DNA of 64,000 bases. Origin: Agapanthus africanus. Taxonomy: Eukaryota; Streptophyta; Magnoliopsida; Asparagales; Amaryllidaceae. The stretch lies in the NCBI GenBank assembly GCA_030015575.1, contig JASDDO010000001.1:140263988-140327987 (forward strand), written 5' to 3'. Both the position numbers and the translations under genes were made by a program. Shown here in pieces: positions 24,401-39,400 of the stretch (position 1 is its first letter; every line of letters begins with the position of its first letter). The notes beneath the pieces are model-generated. The model did no database searches, was not told where the DNA came from, and was given only the letters and a program-made list of their open reading frames with translations.

Positions 24401-27400
24401 AGAGCAAAAGTGGGCAAGGCACCTGGAAAGCTAAGTGTCTCACCTATGCTCCGGGATGACTCCGCTCCATTCAGAAATGTGGTCCCTCCTATTTCTACTC
24501 AGTCAGGTACTCTTTATTTTGAACTAGACTCATAACTTATTTCCAGATGCTTTGAATGATCGTTTGAATTTTCTTGTTGATACATGCCGTTTGCCTATGC
24601 TATGGTTAGTATTTTTCTTTTCTTTCTTAATTGTTGATTATTGGTTATAGTGTAGAATCTAGATAGCCATTATTCTATATGTGGTACATCACTCCTTAAC
24701 TATGTAAAAATTAGTCGAGCAGTCCTATTTACGCAATCATCCTTTCATGATAATTTACTTAGACTGGATGGTGATTGTACACAGCAAATAGTCAAGGACT
24801 ACCAGTGCTTCCTGTTCAAATAAAATGTTGCATTCTCTATATCTTAATGCAAACTGACTTTTTCTGCTATTTGTTATCCTGTAAATTCCCCATAAAAGCT
24901 TGATTTTGTTAACCTGCAATTTGTAATGCAGGAAAAAATGCCTCGGATAATGCTCTGGTGGAATTTGAAGCAAAATCAGCTAGGGACGGTGCATGGTTAG
25001 TAATGAAGTTCTCACTTTCTTAATAAACAAAAAACATATAAAAAAGCAAGAAGGTTAGTAATAAAGTTTTGACATCATTCAAGTCACAAAACCGCACATT
25101 GCACATCTGCATGTTTATGCAACTTTTCCATATAAATTTATGCTTTTGGGTGTTTACCCCCCTTTCTGATAAAGCGAAGACATTGTGTATGACCATTTTT
25201 CAACAGTTTGCTAGTTATAAGCTCTCAGAGGCGTAGATTTGGAAGTCTTTTCTTATCATTTTATCGTCTCATTTACTTTATTTATTACTTCAGAATTTAC
25301 GACTTGTTTTGCATGTATTGGTTATGATTTTTTCGGTTGGTGACACAAAATATGCTTGTAAGTTAATAGAAGTTATGTAACTTGAATTATTAGAAATATA
25401 ATAACTTGTTATTTTGGTAGATAGAGGTTTGTTCTTTAGGGATTTAGAAATAGGACAAAAACAAGAAAGAGTAGAAGAGGAGAGAAAATAATACATAAAA
25501 GAGACCGTAATCGCCACATACGCGATCAATTCTTTCTCTTGTTTATTTCATTAAACTTCAGCCGTCATAACTCATAAGAATATTTAATGACCGGAACTTA
25601 TTCTTGACTTATGAATCTATGATTCATTTTAAACTTGAAAGGTTACCGAATTCAACTATAGAAATTCCATAATTGATACACGGCCTTCATTATCATAATA
25701 ATGACTCAACCAAAACTAACAAGCTATTTGATAGATTAAGTTCTATTTAGCTTCAAGAGAAACTCCTAATAAACTGTAAATTTATCATCTATTGCACCTG
25801 CATCAATTTTCTTCCAGGTGATTGTCATAATAATGATTTACAAGCTATTTGGTAGTATTTCCCCCCTAATATATGTTTTTAGAAAAAAGCTGGGGTTAAG
25901 CCTTTCTCATCTATTTATATTAAAATTTAAGTTCAATAATTGACAAAATAGAAAGAACGCTACCCCTCTGACATCCTGGGGCATACAGAACACTTAAAAA
26001 ATGAAAAGAAGAAAAAGGAAACTGCTACATAGACAACCAACTTTACTACTATGCTATTTGTCTGAACTTCTGCAGAGTCGGCAGTGCTTTGGAATTTCCA
26101 TTAAAAGTATTCTTTCAACAAAGACCAATTTATTCTAGCGGGCACCATCTGAATTCCAGAATTCCAGCACCAAACTAGGATTGACTAATAACGTGCAGCA
26201 ACTCCTAACTTTTTGTTCATCGCTAGTGAAATTGGAATCTTTTGTCAAACATCTTTCACTGTATGTGTTCGGTGTACAGAAAACAATTTTTTGGTCAAGA
26301 TTATCATTACCTGCAGGGCATTTTTGAGAAAGATTACCTGCAATGGATTTATATACAACTTTATTCATAAGATAAATAACGAGACACATAAATTGAAGAG
26401 AAGTGATAGAATCAAGAGCAGAAGAGAAATGATAGAAAAGCAGAAGAAGGTAAAGCAAAAGAGTATGAAGGACAAAGATAGAGAAGGTGGAGAAGTAGTG
26501 AGGGTTTCAACGGAACCGATGAGCTCAGTACTGACCTAAGGTTCTGCATTATTCATAAGAACGTTATTCGAGTCTGAGATTCACCCAACTTGTTATCAAT
26601 TATAAAATGCAATCTTGAGAGTATAAGATTTAACGAAGATGATTGATCCACACTTCACAGATAATATTTTGTGAGCTAAAAACTTTTAAGTAATATTTGA
26701 ATACGATCATAAGCTTAACATAGTTGGAATTCCTTTTTTCCTTGTGGTAGCTATGTAATATCTAAAACCTACTAAGAAGAATGAACATAAGAGAAAAACA
26801 ATCCACTGCAACTGAATCTATGGCAAGGCGCATAGCTGCTATTATGATATTAATCTAGACAATACTCATCAGATATAGAAGTATTAATTTATTGAATCAA
26901 CTATTCTTTTATAAAATATCTTAACAACATCTGTATTTTGGATAATCTAATTGAGCATGCTACTCCCATTTAAAATCCAGGAAAAGTATATATTTACATA
27001 TTGATATAGGGAAGCCTCATTCGTAGGATCTTGAGTGTGTTCTATCGAGTTTATCTTAACTTCAAGAAAAACTCATAATAAATTGAAAATTTATCATCTA
27101 TTTCACAATGCATCATTTTTTCAACATATTATATGAAGGTTCTGCACTTATATATATTTATTCTTTTTCCTGACATTCAAGATCCATCTTGGACTATATA
27201 AGATAGACGCATAATATGATGATAGTCTAGTCTCCCCCAGTAAGTAGCCCGACTTTGAAAATTATGCTGATTTTTCTTGGACTGCAGGTACGATGTTGCA
27301 GCCTTTCTTTCACATAGAATGTTCGAGACAAGTGAACCGGTACTGATCTCAAAATCTATTGCTTACTGTTCATATAAAAGAGATGAAATCTTATGCTTGA

Positions 27401-30400
27401 AGCAATGCTCAATTACTTTTAGTTTTTGTTAAAGTTAAAAGAGAGGAGAAAGAGATACTTTATTATGTTACCAATGGTCTCTTTATATAAGGATTACAAT
27501 TACTTGATGCCTAAGTATCATGGTATGGTGTACTATAATAACAATATATTCTAAATTATTCCAACACTCTCTAAAGCTGGAGCATAGATATTAGTGATGT
27601 ATAGCTTGGATAATAGATAAAAAGAATGCGGGTCTAGGAAGTGCTTTCATCAAAATATTTGCAATCTGTGCATGAGTAGGAACATGATGGAGAATGCCTT
27701 CCTTTTCAATAATTTTCTCCTGGATAAAGTTGCAATCCGCTTCAATGTGTTTTGTGCGTTCGTGTAACATTGGATTCTCTGAAATATGATTTGCAGCTTT
27801 TTTGTCACAGAATAAGGATTTTGGTGTTGTAGAACTAACCCCAAGATCTAGAAATATTGTGGAGAGCAACGTCAATTCTGAGACAGCATGGGCCATAGCC
27901 CTATATTCATCCTCAGCTGATGAGCGTGCAACATGTTGCTTCGTGCAACGCTAAGTAACCAGGTTCACTGCAAAGAAAACACAAAATCCACTCATGGAGC
28001 GACGGTCATCCATAGATCCGGCAAAATCGGCATGAGCATAGGCTATAAGAAATAAATTAGAACATGGTTTATAGAGAAGATCTTGCCTTGGTGCACGTTT
28101 CAAATAGCGGAGAATGCGCTCAACGGTTTGAAGATGGAAAACTAAAGGCACCTGCATAAACTTGCTCACTGTGTTGACTGCAAAGGATATGTCTAGGCGA
28201 GTAATCGTGGGATAGATCAGCTTCCCAACTAACTGTCGATACTGACCTGGATTGGAAAGTGCTTGGTCATCAGGTGAGCTAATGCGAGAGAGCTTTACTG
28301 TTGTATCCATGAGAGTATCAGCAGGGCGACAACCAAGAAATCCTGTTTTTTTAAGGAGATCGAGAGTATACTTCCGTTGTAAGAGAAATAATGATATTTT
28401 ATTTCGAGATATCACTATACCAAGAAAGTACCGTATATGAATAGGATCTTTGGTGTGAAAATGTGAGTCCAAATGAGTTTTGACCTTAGATATACCATTA
28501 GAATCACCTCCAGTGATTGTCATCAACATAAATAAGGAGAATAACCATTCCTTATTTCCTTCTATGTATAAAAAGAGATGGATTTGCCGAGCTTCTTATG
28601 AAATTTATCTTTTTCAGGACCATATTGAATTTATCAAACATGTCCAAGGAGATTGTTTTAGCCCATAAATAGATTTTTTAAGATGATATACAAGAGATTC
28701 CTCACGCTCAAAGCCAGGAGGCTGGTGCATATAAACCGTCTCGGAAAGATCGCCGTTGAGGAAGACATTTTTGATGTCGAGTTAATGTAGAGCCCAATCG
28801 CGGGTAACCACAAGAGAGATCAAGACACGAACAGTAGTGAGTTTGTCCAATGGAGAAAAATTCTCAGCATAGACGACACCGTATTGCTGAGTATAGTCTT
28901 TGGCAATAAGGCGGGCCTTCAAATGAGATATACCGCCATCAAGATTATGTCTGATATTAAAAACCCACCGGCAACTAACCAGCTTTTTATGTTAAGGGAG
29001 GCTGACCAGATCCTAAGTGTGATTAGACCTCAGTGGCTGCAACTCTTCCATCATACCCTATGCCAATCTGGATGACTCATAACTTCCAGAACAGAGTTAG
29101 AAAGGGAAACATCAGACAAGGAAGAGACAAACTGATATAGAGCTGGAGTAAGACGATATGAAATAAATGAAGCAAGAGGATGAGAAGTAGTGCATATTCG
29201 TTTACCTTTCCGAAGAGTAATTGGTAAGCCGTCGGACAAACCATCAGAAGGAAGGAGAGGTGAAGGCTTGTCAGCTTCTGGCTGTGTACATATAGGAGGA
29301 GCTTTAGTATGTACTGTTGAATCTATCACTGGTTTTTTCCGATGACTATAGACATGCGTAATCGGAAGAAGAGAATGAGTAATTTCGACGGTAGTAAATT
29401 CGGTTTGAATAGGTTGGTCATATGGAGTTATAGGAAGCGTTGGTGGCGGCAGTGGCGTTACGTGAGGACTTTCAGCTGGGGGTAAATGCCTGATCGTCAA
29501 GAAAGGTGACGTCACGAGATACCACGATAGTGGATGTAGAAGGAAGCAGGTAAACGTAACCTTTTTGAGTTCTAGAATAACCAACAAATATATGTTTGAC
29601 AGCCCTGGGGTCCAATTTATCGCGAGTTAATCTGTAATTATGAACGTAGCAAACACACCCAAAAACTTTAGGAGGAAGGGGAAAATGGTCTTGGTTGGGA
29701 AATAAAATAGAGAACGGTGTTTGGTTTTAAATAATCTTGGAAGGCATGCGATTAATCAAAAAATATGCAGTAAGGCAAAATTCCAAAGGCGTTTTGGGAC
29801 ATGCATATTAAACATAATAGACCGAGCAACGTTAAGCAAGTTGCAGTTTTTTTCTTTCAGTAATGTCATTTTGTTGTGGTGTGTATGAGCAGAAAGTTTG
29901 ATGAATAATCCCACGGGATTGGCAAAGAGTTTGAAAAATACGACTCATGTATTCTTTTGCATTATCAGTTGTTAGAGTTTTAATAGATGCATTAAACTGA
30001 TTAACTATTTCATTAATAAATGTTTTAGACAGATGGTATTTTAGATCGATCACGTAAAAGAAACAACCAAGTCATTCTAGAGCGATCATCAATAAAAGTG
30101 ACAAAATATTTGTAGCCAAATATGCTAGTATGCTTGTAAGAACCCTAAATGTCATAATGGATAAACTCAAATATCGAAGAATTATGGTTATTAACTGAAG
30201 GAAAAGAGGAACGAAGATGTTTCCCCAAAATACATGACTCGCATGAAAACTCAGATAAAGAGAAATCAACTAACATAATACGTAGCATACGGAGAGGTAG
30301 ATGTCCAAGACGTCGATACCAGCAACTAGTAGAAACAACAGCAAATGCGGAATGTGGCATATCCAAGTAGTACATGCCATTAACTTCTTTACCCCCACCA

Positions 30401-33400
30401 ATCTGCTTGTTCGTCGGGTTGTCCTGGATTACAAATTATTTAGAAGAGAAAATTATTGAACAGTTGAAATCATTAGTAAGGCGACGGACAGATAAAAGAT
30501 TTGTATGAACGGAAGGAACAACTAGAACATTTTTAAGCGGTAAGGAAGATGTTCGATCAATATTGGTACAACCATGAACAAGAAAGACATCCCCATTGGT
30601 AATGAAAATGAATTTATGCGAAGTAGGAAACACAGAATTAGAAGCAGTATGAGTCATGTGGTTTGAAAAGCTGGAGTCAAGGACCTAAGGGTTTGATTGA
30701 GATAGTAAAGATATATCTGATGTAGTTAAGTTGGTAGTAGAGATATGAGAGACAATACGTTGCAGGTGCTGTAAGTCTTCAGGAGAGATCTGCAAGGATG
30801 ATGATGCTGACGGTTGGGTCGCTGTGGATGGAGAAGTCGCACTCTGTCGAGTAGTAGGAGTTTGATCCAGATAGCTATATTTCTCCCAGCAGAATTGATC
30901 TGTATGGTTGGTACGACCGCAATGAGAGCAAGAAAGGGAACCACGTCTGCGGGGATCAATCTTGTTGTTCATTATATTGAATATCGCACACAAAGAGAGC
31001 AAGCAATAGAAAGTCCAGATCTAGTATATAAAGAGCGAGAGAAAGATACTAGGTTTTTACTCAATCTAATTCCTGATCACTATAGATCGGAAGTTTTTTT
31101 AATCTTGAGTAGAATCGGTTGCGGCAGCGGCAGCGTGGAGGAGGGTTGCGGCTTGGAGGGCTGTCGAGGGCAATTGTTGGAGGCGCAGAGAGGGAGCGAG
31201 GGCTGGTAAGTGAAAACAGTCTTAAAGAGTGGAGAATTAGGATTTATGGCAAACTCAGAGTGATTTGTAACAATTTAAAAATTATGTAGCGGAATATAAA
31301 ATCAGTGTCTAAGATACAAATACTATCAAACCAGAATCACAGAGACAACACAGAATCACAGAAAAGTAAATGGACACAAGATTGTTATCGAGGATCACCA
31401 ACCCAGTGGCTAATCCCTGCCTGAGAACTTCTGCTCATGATTCAACTTCACTAATCAAGGACTCCTTGCGGATGGAGAAATACAGATCTTTTACGGGCTC
31501 AGATCCAAATCTTTACACTTTCAGGCGTGACCTTTTTTAAGGCTCAAGTCCAAACCTTTATAATGTGAAAATCTTAGACCATTCTTCACTAGGTTGTACA
31601 AATTAAGATTTTACAACTTTTTACAGACCAACTTCAACAAACTTAACGATCTCAAATGGATAAATCAAATTTTTGATTCAAGGAGATGAGAGATTGTATT
31701 TTGGAGATTAAGAAAATTTAAAATCAATTCGAAGTTTTCAAGATTAAAAACAAATTTGAAAAACAATCATGTCTTTTTACTTTCGAGATCTTTCTTGTCT
31801 AAAAGATCAGAAAAGTTTAGAAGGCACTAAAAAGATCTATCTGAAAATGTGTAGTAAAAACTTGAGAGCAAAAAGAGGCAAGGTTTTCACGAAAAAACTC
31901 GAGAGTAAAGAAAATGAGATTCGAGTGAAAAAGTGAGTGAAAACTCTTTAATAAATGGTCCTATTTATAAAAAATCATTTTAGGGCGGTCGAGGAAGCTA
32001 AAATAACTGCCCCTGATTGTTAGGACTGTTTTTGGCAGTTCATAGCCGTTGAAATTTGAATTATACGCCAATAACAGAAAATTTGAAAAAAATTCAACTG
32101 CAATGGATGTCTCATAGGACGCCTTATGTCTGATAAATCCAGACACAGAGACTTGGGCTTTGGGAATATTTGAAATGAAATTTTTGGTTTTAGTAAATAC
32201 GAGTTTAGAAAGTAAATATAGATTTGGAAAATAGATTCTAACCGTTTGAGATCGACACGACTCTAGATTTAAAGAAAATGGAAAAATTCTTGAATATCTC
32301 CGTTGATTGATTTCGAGGTTATCTACTTTGAATTGACATTATAGTTTTTGAGTCGTCCGATTTCATTGATGCTACTTTTTGTGATGTCCATTGCAGTGTT
32401 GATTGTCTTTATGTTTGAATAACTCCGGTTTTGTAGCATATTGATGTTATCTGACATGATTAGTAACATATGATATATTCAAATTATGTTTTGTAAAATA
32501 ATCAAAACTAAAGGGAATTTGACACGTAGGTCAACAATCTCCCCTCTTTTGATATTTTAAAAAACATAAATAATGTAAAAATATATTCATATGCCCTCCC
32601 TGGATATATGCATTATTTCTCCCATTTTTGTAAATAGCAAAAAGTTTGAAACACGGAGGAAGAAATATATAAAGAAATGAGGAAACATAGCATTAGTTAA
32701 GATTTCATCACACATAATTAAACTACAAGTACATAACACATAAGTAAATGACATGAGTTCCAAAACAAACATAATGTTTAAAACAACCAACGCCTGATAC
32801 ATAAGCAAACATCTAATAATAAACGAACTTGGCGTCCTGAGGCGGTGGCGGCTGATCAAAATCTATCGGTGGCTGATAATGAAAGGACGGTGCCTGAGGA
32901 ACATGGACTAAGCATACATGTAATCGAAGTGATGTACAAAAGCATGAGTTTCTTTGATTTGAGAGGTGACATTTTGAATACTTGTATCAAAATGAGTACG
33001 AATGTCATGAATGCGAGTATCCATATGCTGGCGAGTCTCAAGATGAAGATCGGTCATGTGTTAAAACATACGGTTTTTAAATTCGTGAAAATCGTACATG
33101 TGTCGAGGAATTTCGGGATTGTCGTAAATAAGAGGTGCTTGTGGTGGTTCGTATGGAGGAGACGAGTGATGTGGCGGTTCGTGTGGTGGCGAATTGACTG
33201 GTGAAGGGTTTTCGTCGATTGGAGGGGTATGGGATTTTCTTCTTCGAACGGTTCTTCTGAAGGGTCTTCTTCGAATGAAGGCGACGACGGAGATTTTGGC
33301 AGAGAGAAGAGGAGAATCCTTAAGGGATAAGGAGAAGAACGAATCTCAACCCTTCTCTATAAGAGGAGTTGTCCTAGTAGCCATCGTTTTCTTGACATGG

Positions 33401-36400
33401 TTAAAGTATGTTGATAGGAATAATTGCAAGTTTTGGATAAAGAGATGGGTTGTGAATTGAAAGAGAACAGTGCCCATTAATTTATAGAGGTAATTGGTAA
33501 TTTTAAAACCAGAAAATTGTTTTAAAAACGTTCAGAAACTGGTTAGAATTTAAAATTTAAAATCAGGAAGAAGTTACACAAAAACCGCACAGAATTTGTG
33601 AATAGACACTTCTATAGACGTCTCATAGGACGTCTATTGTCCTATGGAACTTAGAATTTTGTCTAATAGTTTTAAGTTTTGACGATTTCTTTAGGGTGTT
33701 TGTTCTAGCATGTTAAGTTCACCTCTTATTTTTGCAATACGAGTTTTATCTAAAGGTTTTGTGAATATATCAGCCAATTGTGAGTCAGTCGGTATATATT
33801 CAAGAACAATATCATCTTTGTGATAATGATCTCGTAGGCAATGATATCGAACATCTCTATGTTTCGTTCGATTATGTTGATCAGCGTTTTTAGTTATTTG
33901 GACTGTGCAAGTATTGTCACAAAGTATTGGTATCTTAGAGACTAATTCTTTATAGTCTTCCAAAGTATATTTGATCCAAAGACTTTGTGCGCGACATGCA
34001 CCGACTGCAATGAACTCTGCTTCAGCAGTAGACAAGGCTACTGATACCTGTTTCTTGGAATTCCAAGATACAAGGCAGTTTATGAGGAAATGACAAGTAC
34101 CGTTGGTACTTTTTCAGTCAGTTTGACTTCCATCATAGTCTGCATTCGAATAACTTGTTAAGTGAAACGCGTTACTCTTAGGATACCATAACCCTAAATT
34201 AATAATGCCTTTAAGATATCGAAAGATTCTTTTGACCACTATCAGATGTGATTCTCTAGGGTCTGCTTGAAATCGAGCACAAAGACATACACTATACATA
34301 ATATCAGGTCTACTAGCAGTCAAATATAATAAACTACCAATCATACTTCGGTAGAGTCGTATATCTACCATTTTTTCGGATTCATTCTTGGTTAGTTTTG
34401 TTGTAGTTGCCATTGGAGCCTCGCAAGCTTTTGCATTCTCTAATCCGGACTTTTTGATAAGTTTCCTAGTATACTTGGCTTGAGTGATGAAGAGTTCTTG
34501 ACTTTGTTTAATTTGAAGGCCAAGGAAGAAATTTAGCTCTCCTATGATGCTTATCTCAAACTCATCTTGTATTGACTTTGAGAATTCTTGGCAAAGACGC
34601 TCATTAGTAGAACAAAAAATTATGTCATCAACATAGATTTGAACAACTATGATATCTTTTCCTTGCATTTTGGTGAACAAGGTTTTATCAACTATGCCCT
34701 TTACATATCTTATTTTTAAAAGGAATGTACTTACTCTTTCATACCAAGCTCTAGGAGCTTGTTTGAGATCGCACAATGTCTTTTCTAACTTGTATACATA
34801 TTTTGGATGTTTGTGGTCTTCAAAGTCTGGAGATTGTGCTACGTATGCTTCATATTCTATCTTACCATTCAAGAACACACTTTTGACGTCCATTTGAAAT
34901 ACGTTAAAGTTTTTGAAATAAGCGAAGGCTAACAATATTTTGATAGCCTCAAGTCTTGCGACGGGTGCGTAAGTTTCGTCATAATCAATTCTTTCAACTT
35001 GATTATAACCCCGAGCAACTAGACGTGCTTTGTTTCTTACGATATTCCGACTCATCTAACTTGTTTCTAAAAACCCATTTTGTACCAACAATATGTCTAT
35101 CTTCAGGTTTTGGAACTAATTTCCAAAATTTATTTCTTTCAAACTGGTTTAACTCTTTTTGCATTGCTTCTATCCAATGCTTATCATTCTCAGCTTTTTA
35201 AAAAAATTTCAGTTCTATAATCGAAATATAAAGGCTGGGTTGATCCACAGGTTAAATGCTGATCTAATAACCATTCCTTTATCCATATTCCTATAATTAG
35301 GTCTTTAAGGTGGTTTTTGTTGAATTGCCAATCTTTTGGAAGAGAAGTGTCAACTACTTCCTCTTGTTGATTCATTTGATTGGTTTCAACTTCTTTTTCT
35401 GATGATGAGTTATCCGAACCTTTTATTAAGGTTGGATCATCATCCAGAATGGTTTTGGGTTTTAAAGAGTTGGTTTCATCAAATTGAACGTGCATGATTT
35501 CTTGAATTGTTAAAGTTCGTTTATTGTAAACGCGATAGACTTTGCTGGTCATAGAGTAACCAACAAATATATCTTCATCGCATTTAGAGTCGAACTTTCC
35601 TAAGTTATCCGGGGTATTAAGTATATAGTATTTACAACAAAAAACTTTGAAGTATTTAACATTGGGTACTTTACCATAAAATAGTTCATATGATGTTTTA
35701 TTTAAATATTTTTTAATTATTACCCTATTTATTATATAGCATGAAGTATTAATTGCTTCAGCCCATAAGTATTTTGGTAAATTATTTTCATTAAGTATAG
35801 TATGTGTCATTTCCTGTAAGGAACGGTTTTTTCTTTTATCAACTCCATTTTGTTGTGGAGTTCTGACACATGAGAATTCGTGTTTGAAACTCATTTTATT
35901 ACAGTATTTTTCGAATACTTGGTTTTCAAATTCTCCACCATGATCACTTAATCTTGATATTCTTAAGTTCATTTCGTTTTGAATTTGTTTAGAGAAGATT
36001 TTAAAAGTATTAAAGGTCCCGTCTTTGGGTTTTAAGAAGAAAACCCAAGTAAATCTTGAGTAATCATCTATAATTACGTATGCATAAAATTTTCCTCGTA
36101 AACTCACATTGTGACTAGGACCAAAAAGATTCATATGAAGCAGCTGGAGTGGAGTATCAGTTGAAACATTATTTTTAAGTTTAAATGAAGTTTTAATTTG
36201 TTTTCCTCTTTGGCAGGTATCACACAATCTATTTTTTATGAATTTTATATTGGGAATGTTTTTGACTACGTTATTACTTATGATTTTGGATAAAGTATAC
36301 ATTTGGGAATGACCTAATCTCTTATACCAAAGTAAAGAGTCTGTTTCATTGTTTGCTATTAAACATTTAATATCTGGATTTTTAAAATCTTGGGTATAAA

Positions 36401-39400
36401 TAATATATATGTTGTGGTATCTTTTACCGGTTAAAACTATTTTATTTTCATATAATATTTTACAAATATCCTTTTCGAAAATAACGTTATATCATCACAA
36501 AACTGGTTTACACTAAATAGATTATGTTTCAAGTTTTCTACGTATAATACGTCTTTTATAATAGTTGTATTAGATGTATTATACCGATGATCTTGCCTTT
36601 GTTGTCTTCAAAAGTGACGTTGCCGCTTTCTTCTCTTGATAATATTTCGAAACTTTGAATGCTCTCAGTCATATGTCTCGAGCAACCGAATCCATCGACT
36701 GCCATGTCTTTGGAAGTCCTGCAATACAGGAAGAAGAAAGTGTTACTTTTGGGACCCACATCATTTTAGGTTGATTTGAATTGGTTTTAGGAGTAAAGTG
36801 ATATTTATACGTAAAGTTGTTTTTAATATGACAATATTGTAATATATGTCCTAATGTGCAACAATAGTCACACGTGGAGTTAGCGTATTTATTTCCATAT
36901 TTATAATAGTATTTATGTCTAAAAGGCTTGGTTTTAGGGACCAACTCTGAATATTTGTCGTAACTTATACCTTTTTTATTACAATGTTTTATGGATTGTT
37001 CTAACATTATATCTAAGCTATCTTTACTTTTGGTAAAATTTAGAAGCATTTTGTCTTTTAATTCTGCTTTTCTTTTAAAATCAAATATTTCAAAATTTAA
37101 AGTTTCGTTAGTTTCATTTAATTTTTCTTTAGTTAAAATTATGGTTTTTATTTTATCATTTAAACTTTCATTTTCTAATTTAATTTCCTTAAATTCTTCT
37201 TGAGTTGATTTTTCTAAATTATTCCTAGCATATAATTTAGACTTTTAATTCTTATACTTAGAATTTAATTTATCATAATTTTCTTTAAGATAATGACAAA
37301 GACTTATTAAATCTACGTTATTGAGAGATTTAATACCAAAACCATCGTCAATCACTTCATTGTCTAACGCCATGAAGCACACGTTGGTGACTTCTTCGGC
37401 TTCCAAGTCGCTGGAATCTGTATTGTCCTAAATTACTTGAAACGAACGTTTTTTCGATTCCTTTTTTGACTTCCACTTGTTCTTATTGAGAGTCGGACAC
37501 TCTGACTTCAAATGGCCTTCCTTGTTGCATTCAAAACAACGCAAAGTTTTATTAGTATTAAAATTCTTATTAGATTTATACGTACTTTTCTTATGGGGGA
37601 ATTTTCTGGACTTCAGATATTTCCTGAAGTGTCTAGTAATATTGACCATTTCTTCATCGTTGCTGTCATCATCACTTGATTACTCCTTAGGCTTTTTGAC
37701 TTGGTGGTTGCCCTTAGCACGGTGTTTTTCTTTTGAGTGTCCTGTTTTTGTTTGAGATCCCCTGATTGCATCTCATAAGTCTTTAATTTTCCTACAAGGA
37801 TATCAAGCTTCAACTTTGTCATGTCATTAGCCTTTTCGATGACAGTGATCTTAGGTTGACATGATATCGTAAGAGATCTCAGCAACTTATAACATTTATT
37901 TGTCATCGTATTTCTTTTCTAAATTGAAAAGTTCGATAATAACAGTGTTGAACTTAGAATACATAGAGTCGATAGATTCATCGTCTCTCATTTGGAACAT
38001 CTCATACTCGTGCATGAGACGGTTGATTTTACTTTTTTTCAACTTAACTGGTTCCTTCATGGGCAGTCCGGAGAGGTCCAAATCTCGTTGACAGTTTGAC
38101 ACATAAAGATTCTATTGAATTCTTCTAAATTCAACTAGTAATGAAGTGCATTCATTGTCCTAACATTTAAAGTCGATAATCTTTCGTCGGTTTTAGATAA
38201 GGGATTCGTGGTAGGAGGAACAAAGGGATCTTCAATGATTTCTAGAACTTCTAGATTTATACATTGAAAGAAAACCTTAATCTTAGTTTTCTAGAACTGA
38301 TAAATTGTACCGTTGAAAAGAGGAGGACGATTAATGGCTTGTCCTTTTATTTGGTTTGCCATAGGATCAGAAATTCAAGAGGTTAATCTTATAAACAGAG
38401 TAATCTGTTTTGATACCAATTGAAAACAGCCTTAGAGGGATGAATAACGCTTTATGGCAAACTCAGAGAGATTTGTAACAATTTAAAAATTATGCATAGG
38501 AATATAAAATCAGTCTAAAATATAAATACTATCACAACACTGAATCACAAAGACAACACAAAATCACAGAAAAGTAAATGGACACAAAGGATTCTTATCG
38601 AGATTCACCAATCCTGTGGCTAATCTCCGTCTGAGAACTCTTGCTCAGGATTCAACTAAACTAACCATTGACTCATTGCGGGTGGAGAAACTCAGATCTT
38701 TTACGGGCTCAGATCCAAACCTTTACACTTTCAGGCGGTCAACGCCTAAACCTTTATAATGTGAAAATTTTAGACCTTTCTTCACTAGGTCATACAAAGT
38801 AAAGATTTTACAATTTTTACAGATCAATTTCAACAATCCTAACGATCTCAAATGGATAAATCAAAATTTTGATTTAAGGAGATGAGAGATTGTATTTTGG
38901 AGATTAAGAAAGTTTAAAATCAATTTGAAGAAGTTTTCAAGATTAAAAACAAATTTGAAAAACAACCGCTTCTTCGAAACTTTTGATATCTTTCTTTTCC
39001 GAAAGATTAGAAAATTCTAAAAGGCACAAGAAAGATCTCTATGAAAATATGTAGTAAAACTTGAGTGCAAAGAGATGCAAGGTGTCGCGTCCTGCTTCCC
39101 AAAATACGGAATATGAGGGGTGACAAGGCCAGCCATGCTCCTACGGTCGAGGAAATATTCTGCCGTAGTCACACTTCGGCTTCTAGCATTACGTGGTAAT
39201 CAGTAACATAGCACATGTAATGAGAAATGCAGCCACTATTTCTATCAAAACAGATATAAAACTAGCCAGATAGAGTCAGAAAAAAACAGCGCTGGTGTTG
39301 CTGATCTAGATGTCCACAATATTCTCGAGGTACGACAGATCCTGATCCGAGCTAAGTCCATTTCTCACTTTGAGCATGCATACTCAGGTTGTCAGAACGA

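Noticed and set aside
26135..26539. Overlapping 107- and 108-codon frames in SHH2 intron 5
   Set aside because: Both strands open with no motif. The Lys/Arg-rich tail on the + strand reflects purine-rich intron sequence.
30814..31209. 131-codon + strand frame
   Set aside because: Antisense to the copia zinc-knuckle region and runs to the Sirevirus junction. It is a shadow frame.
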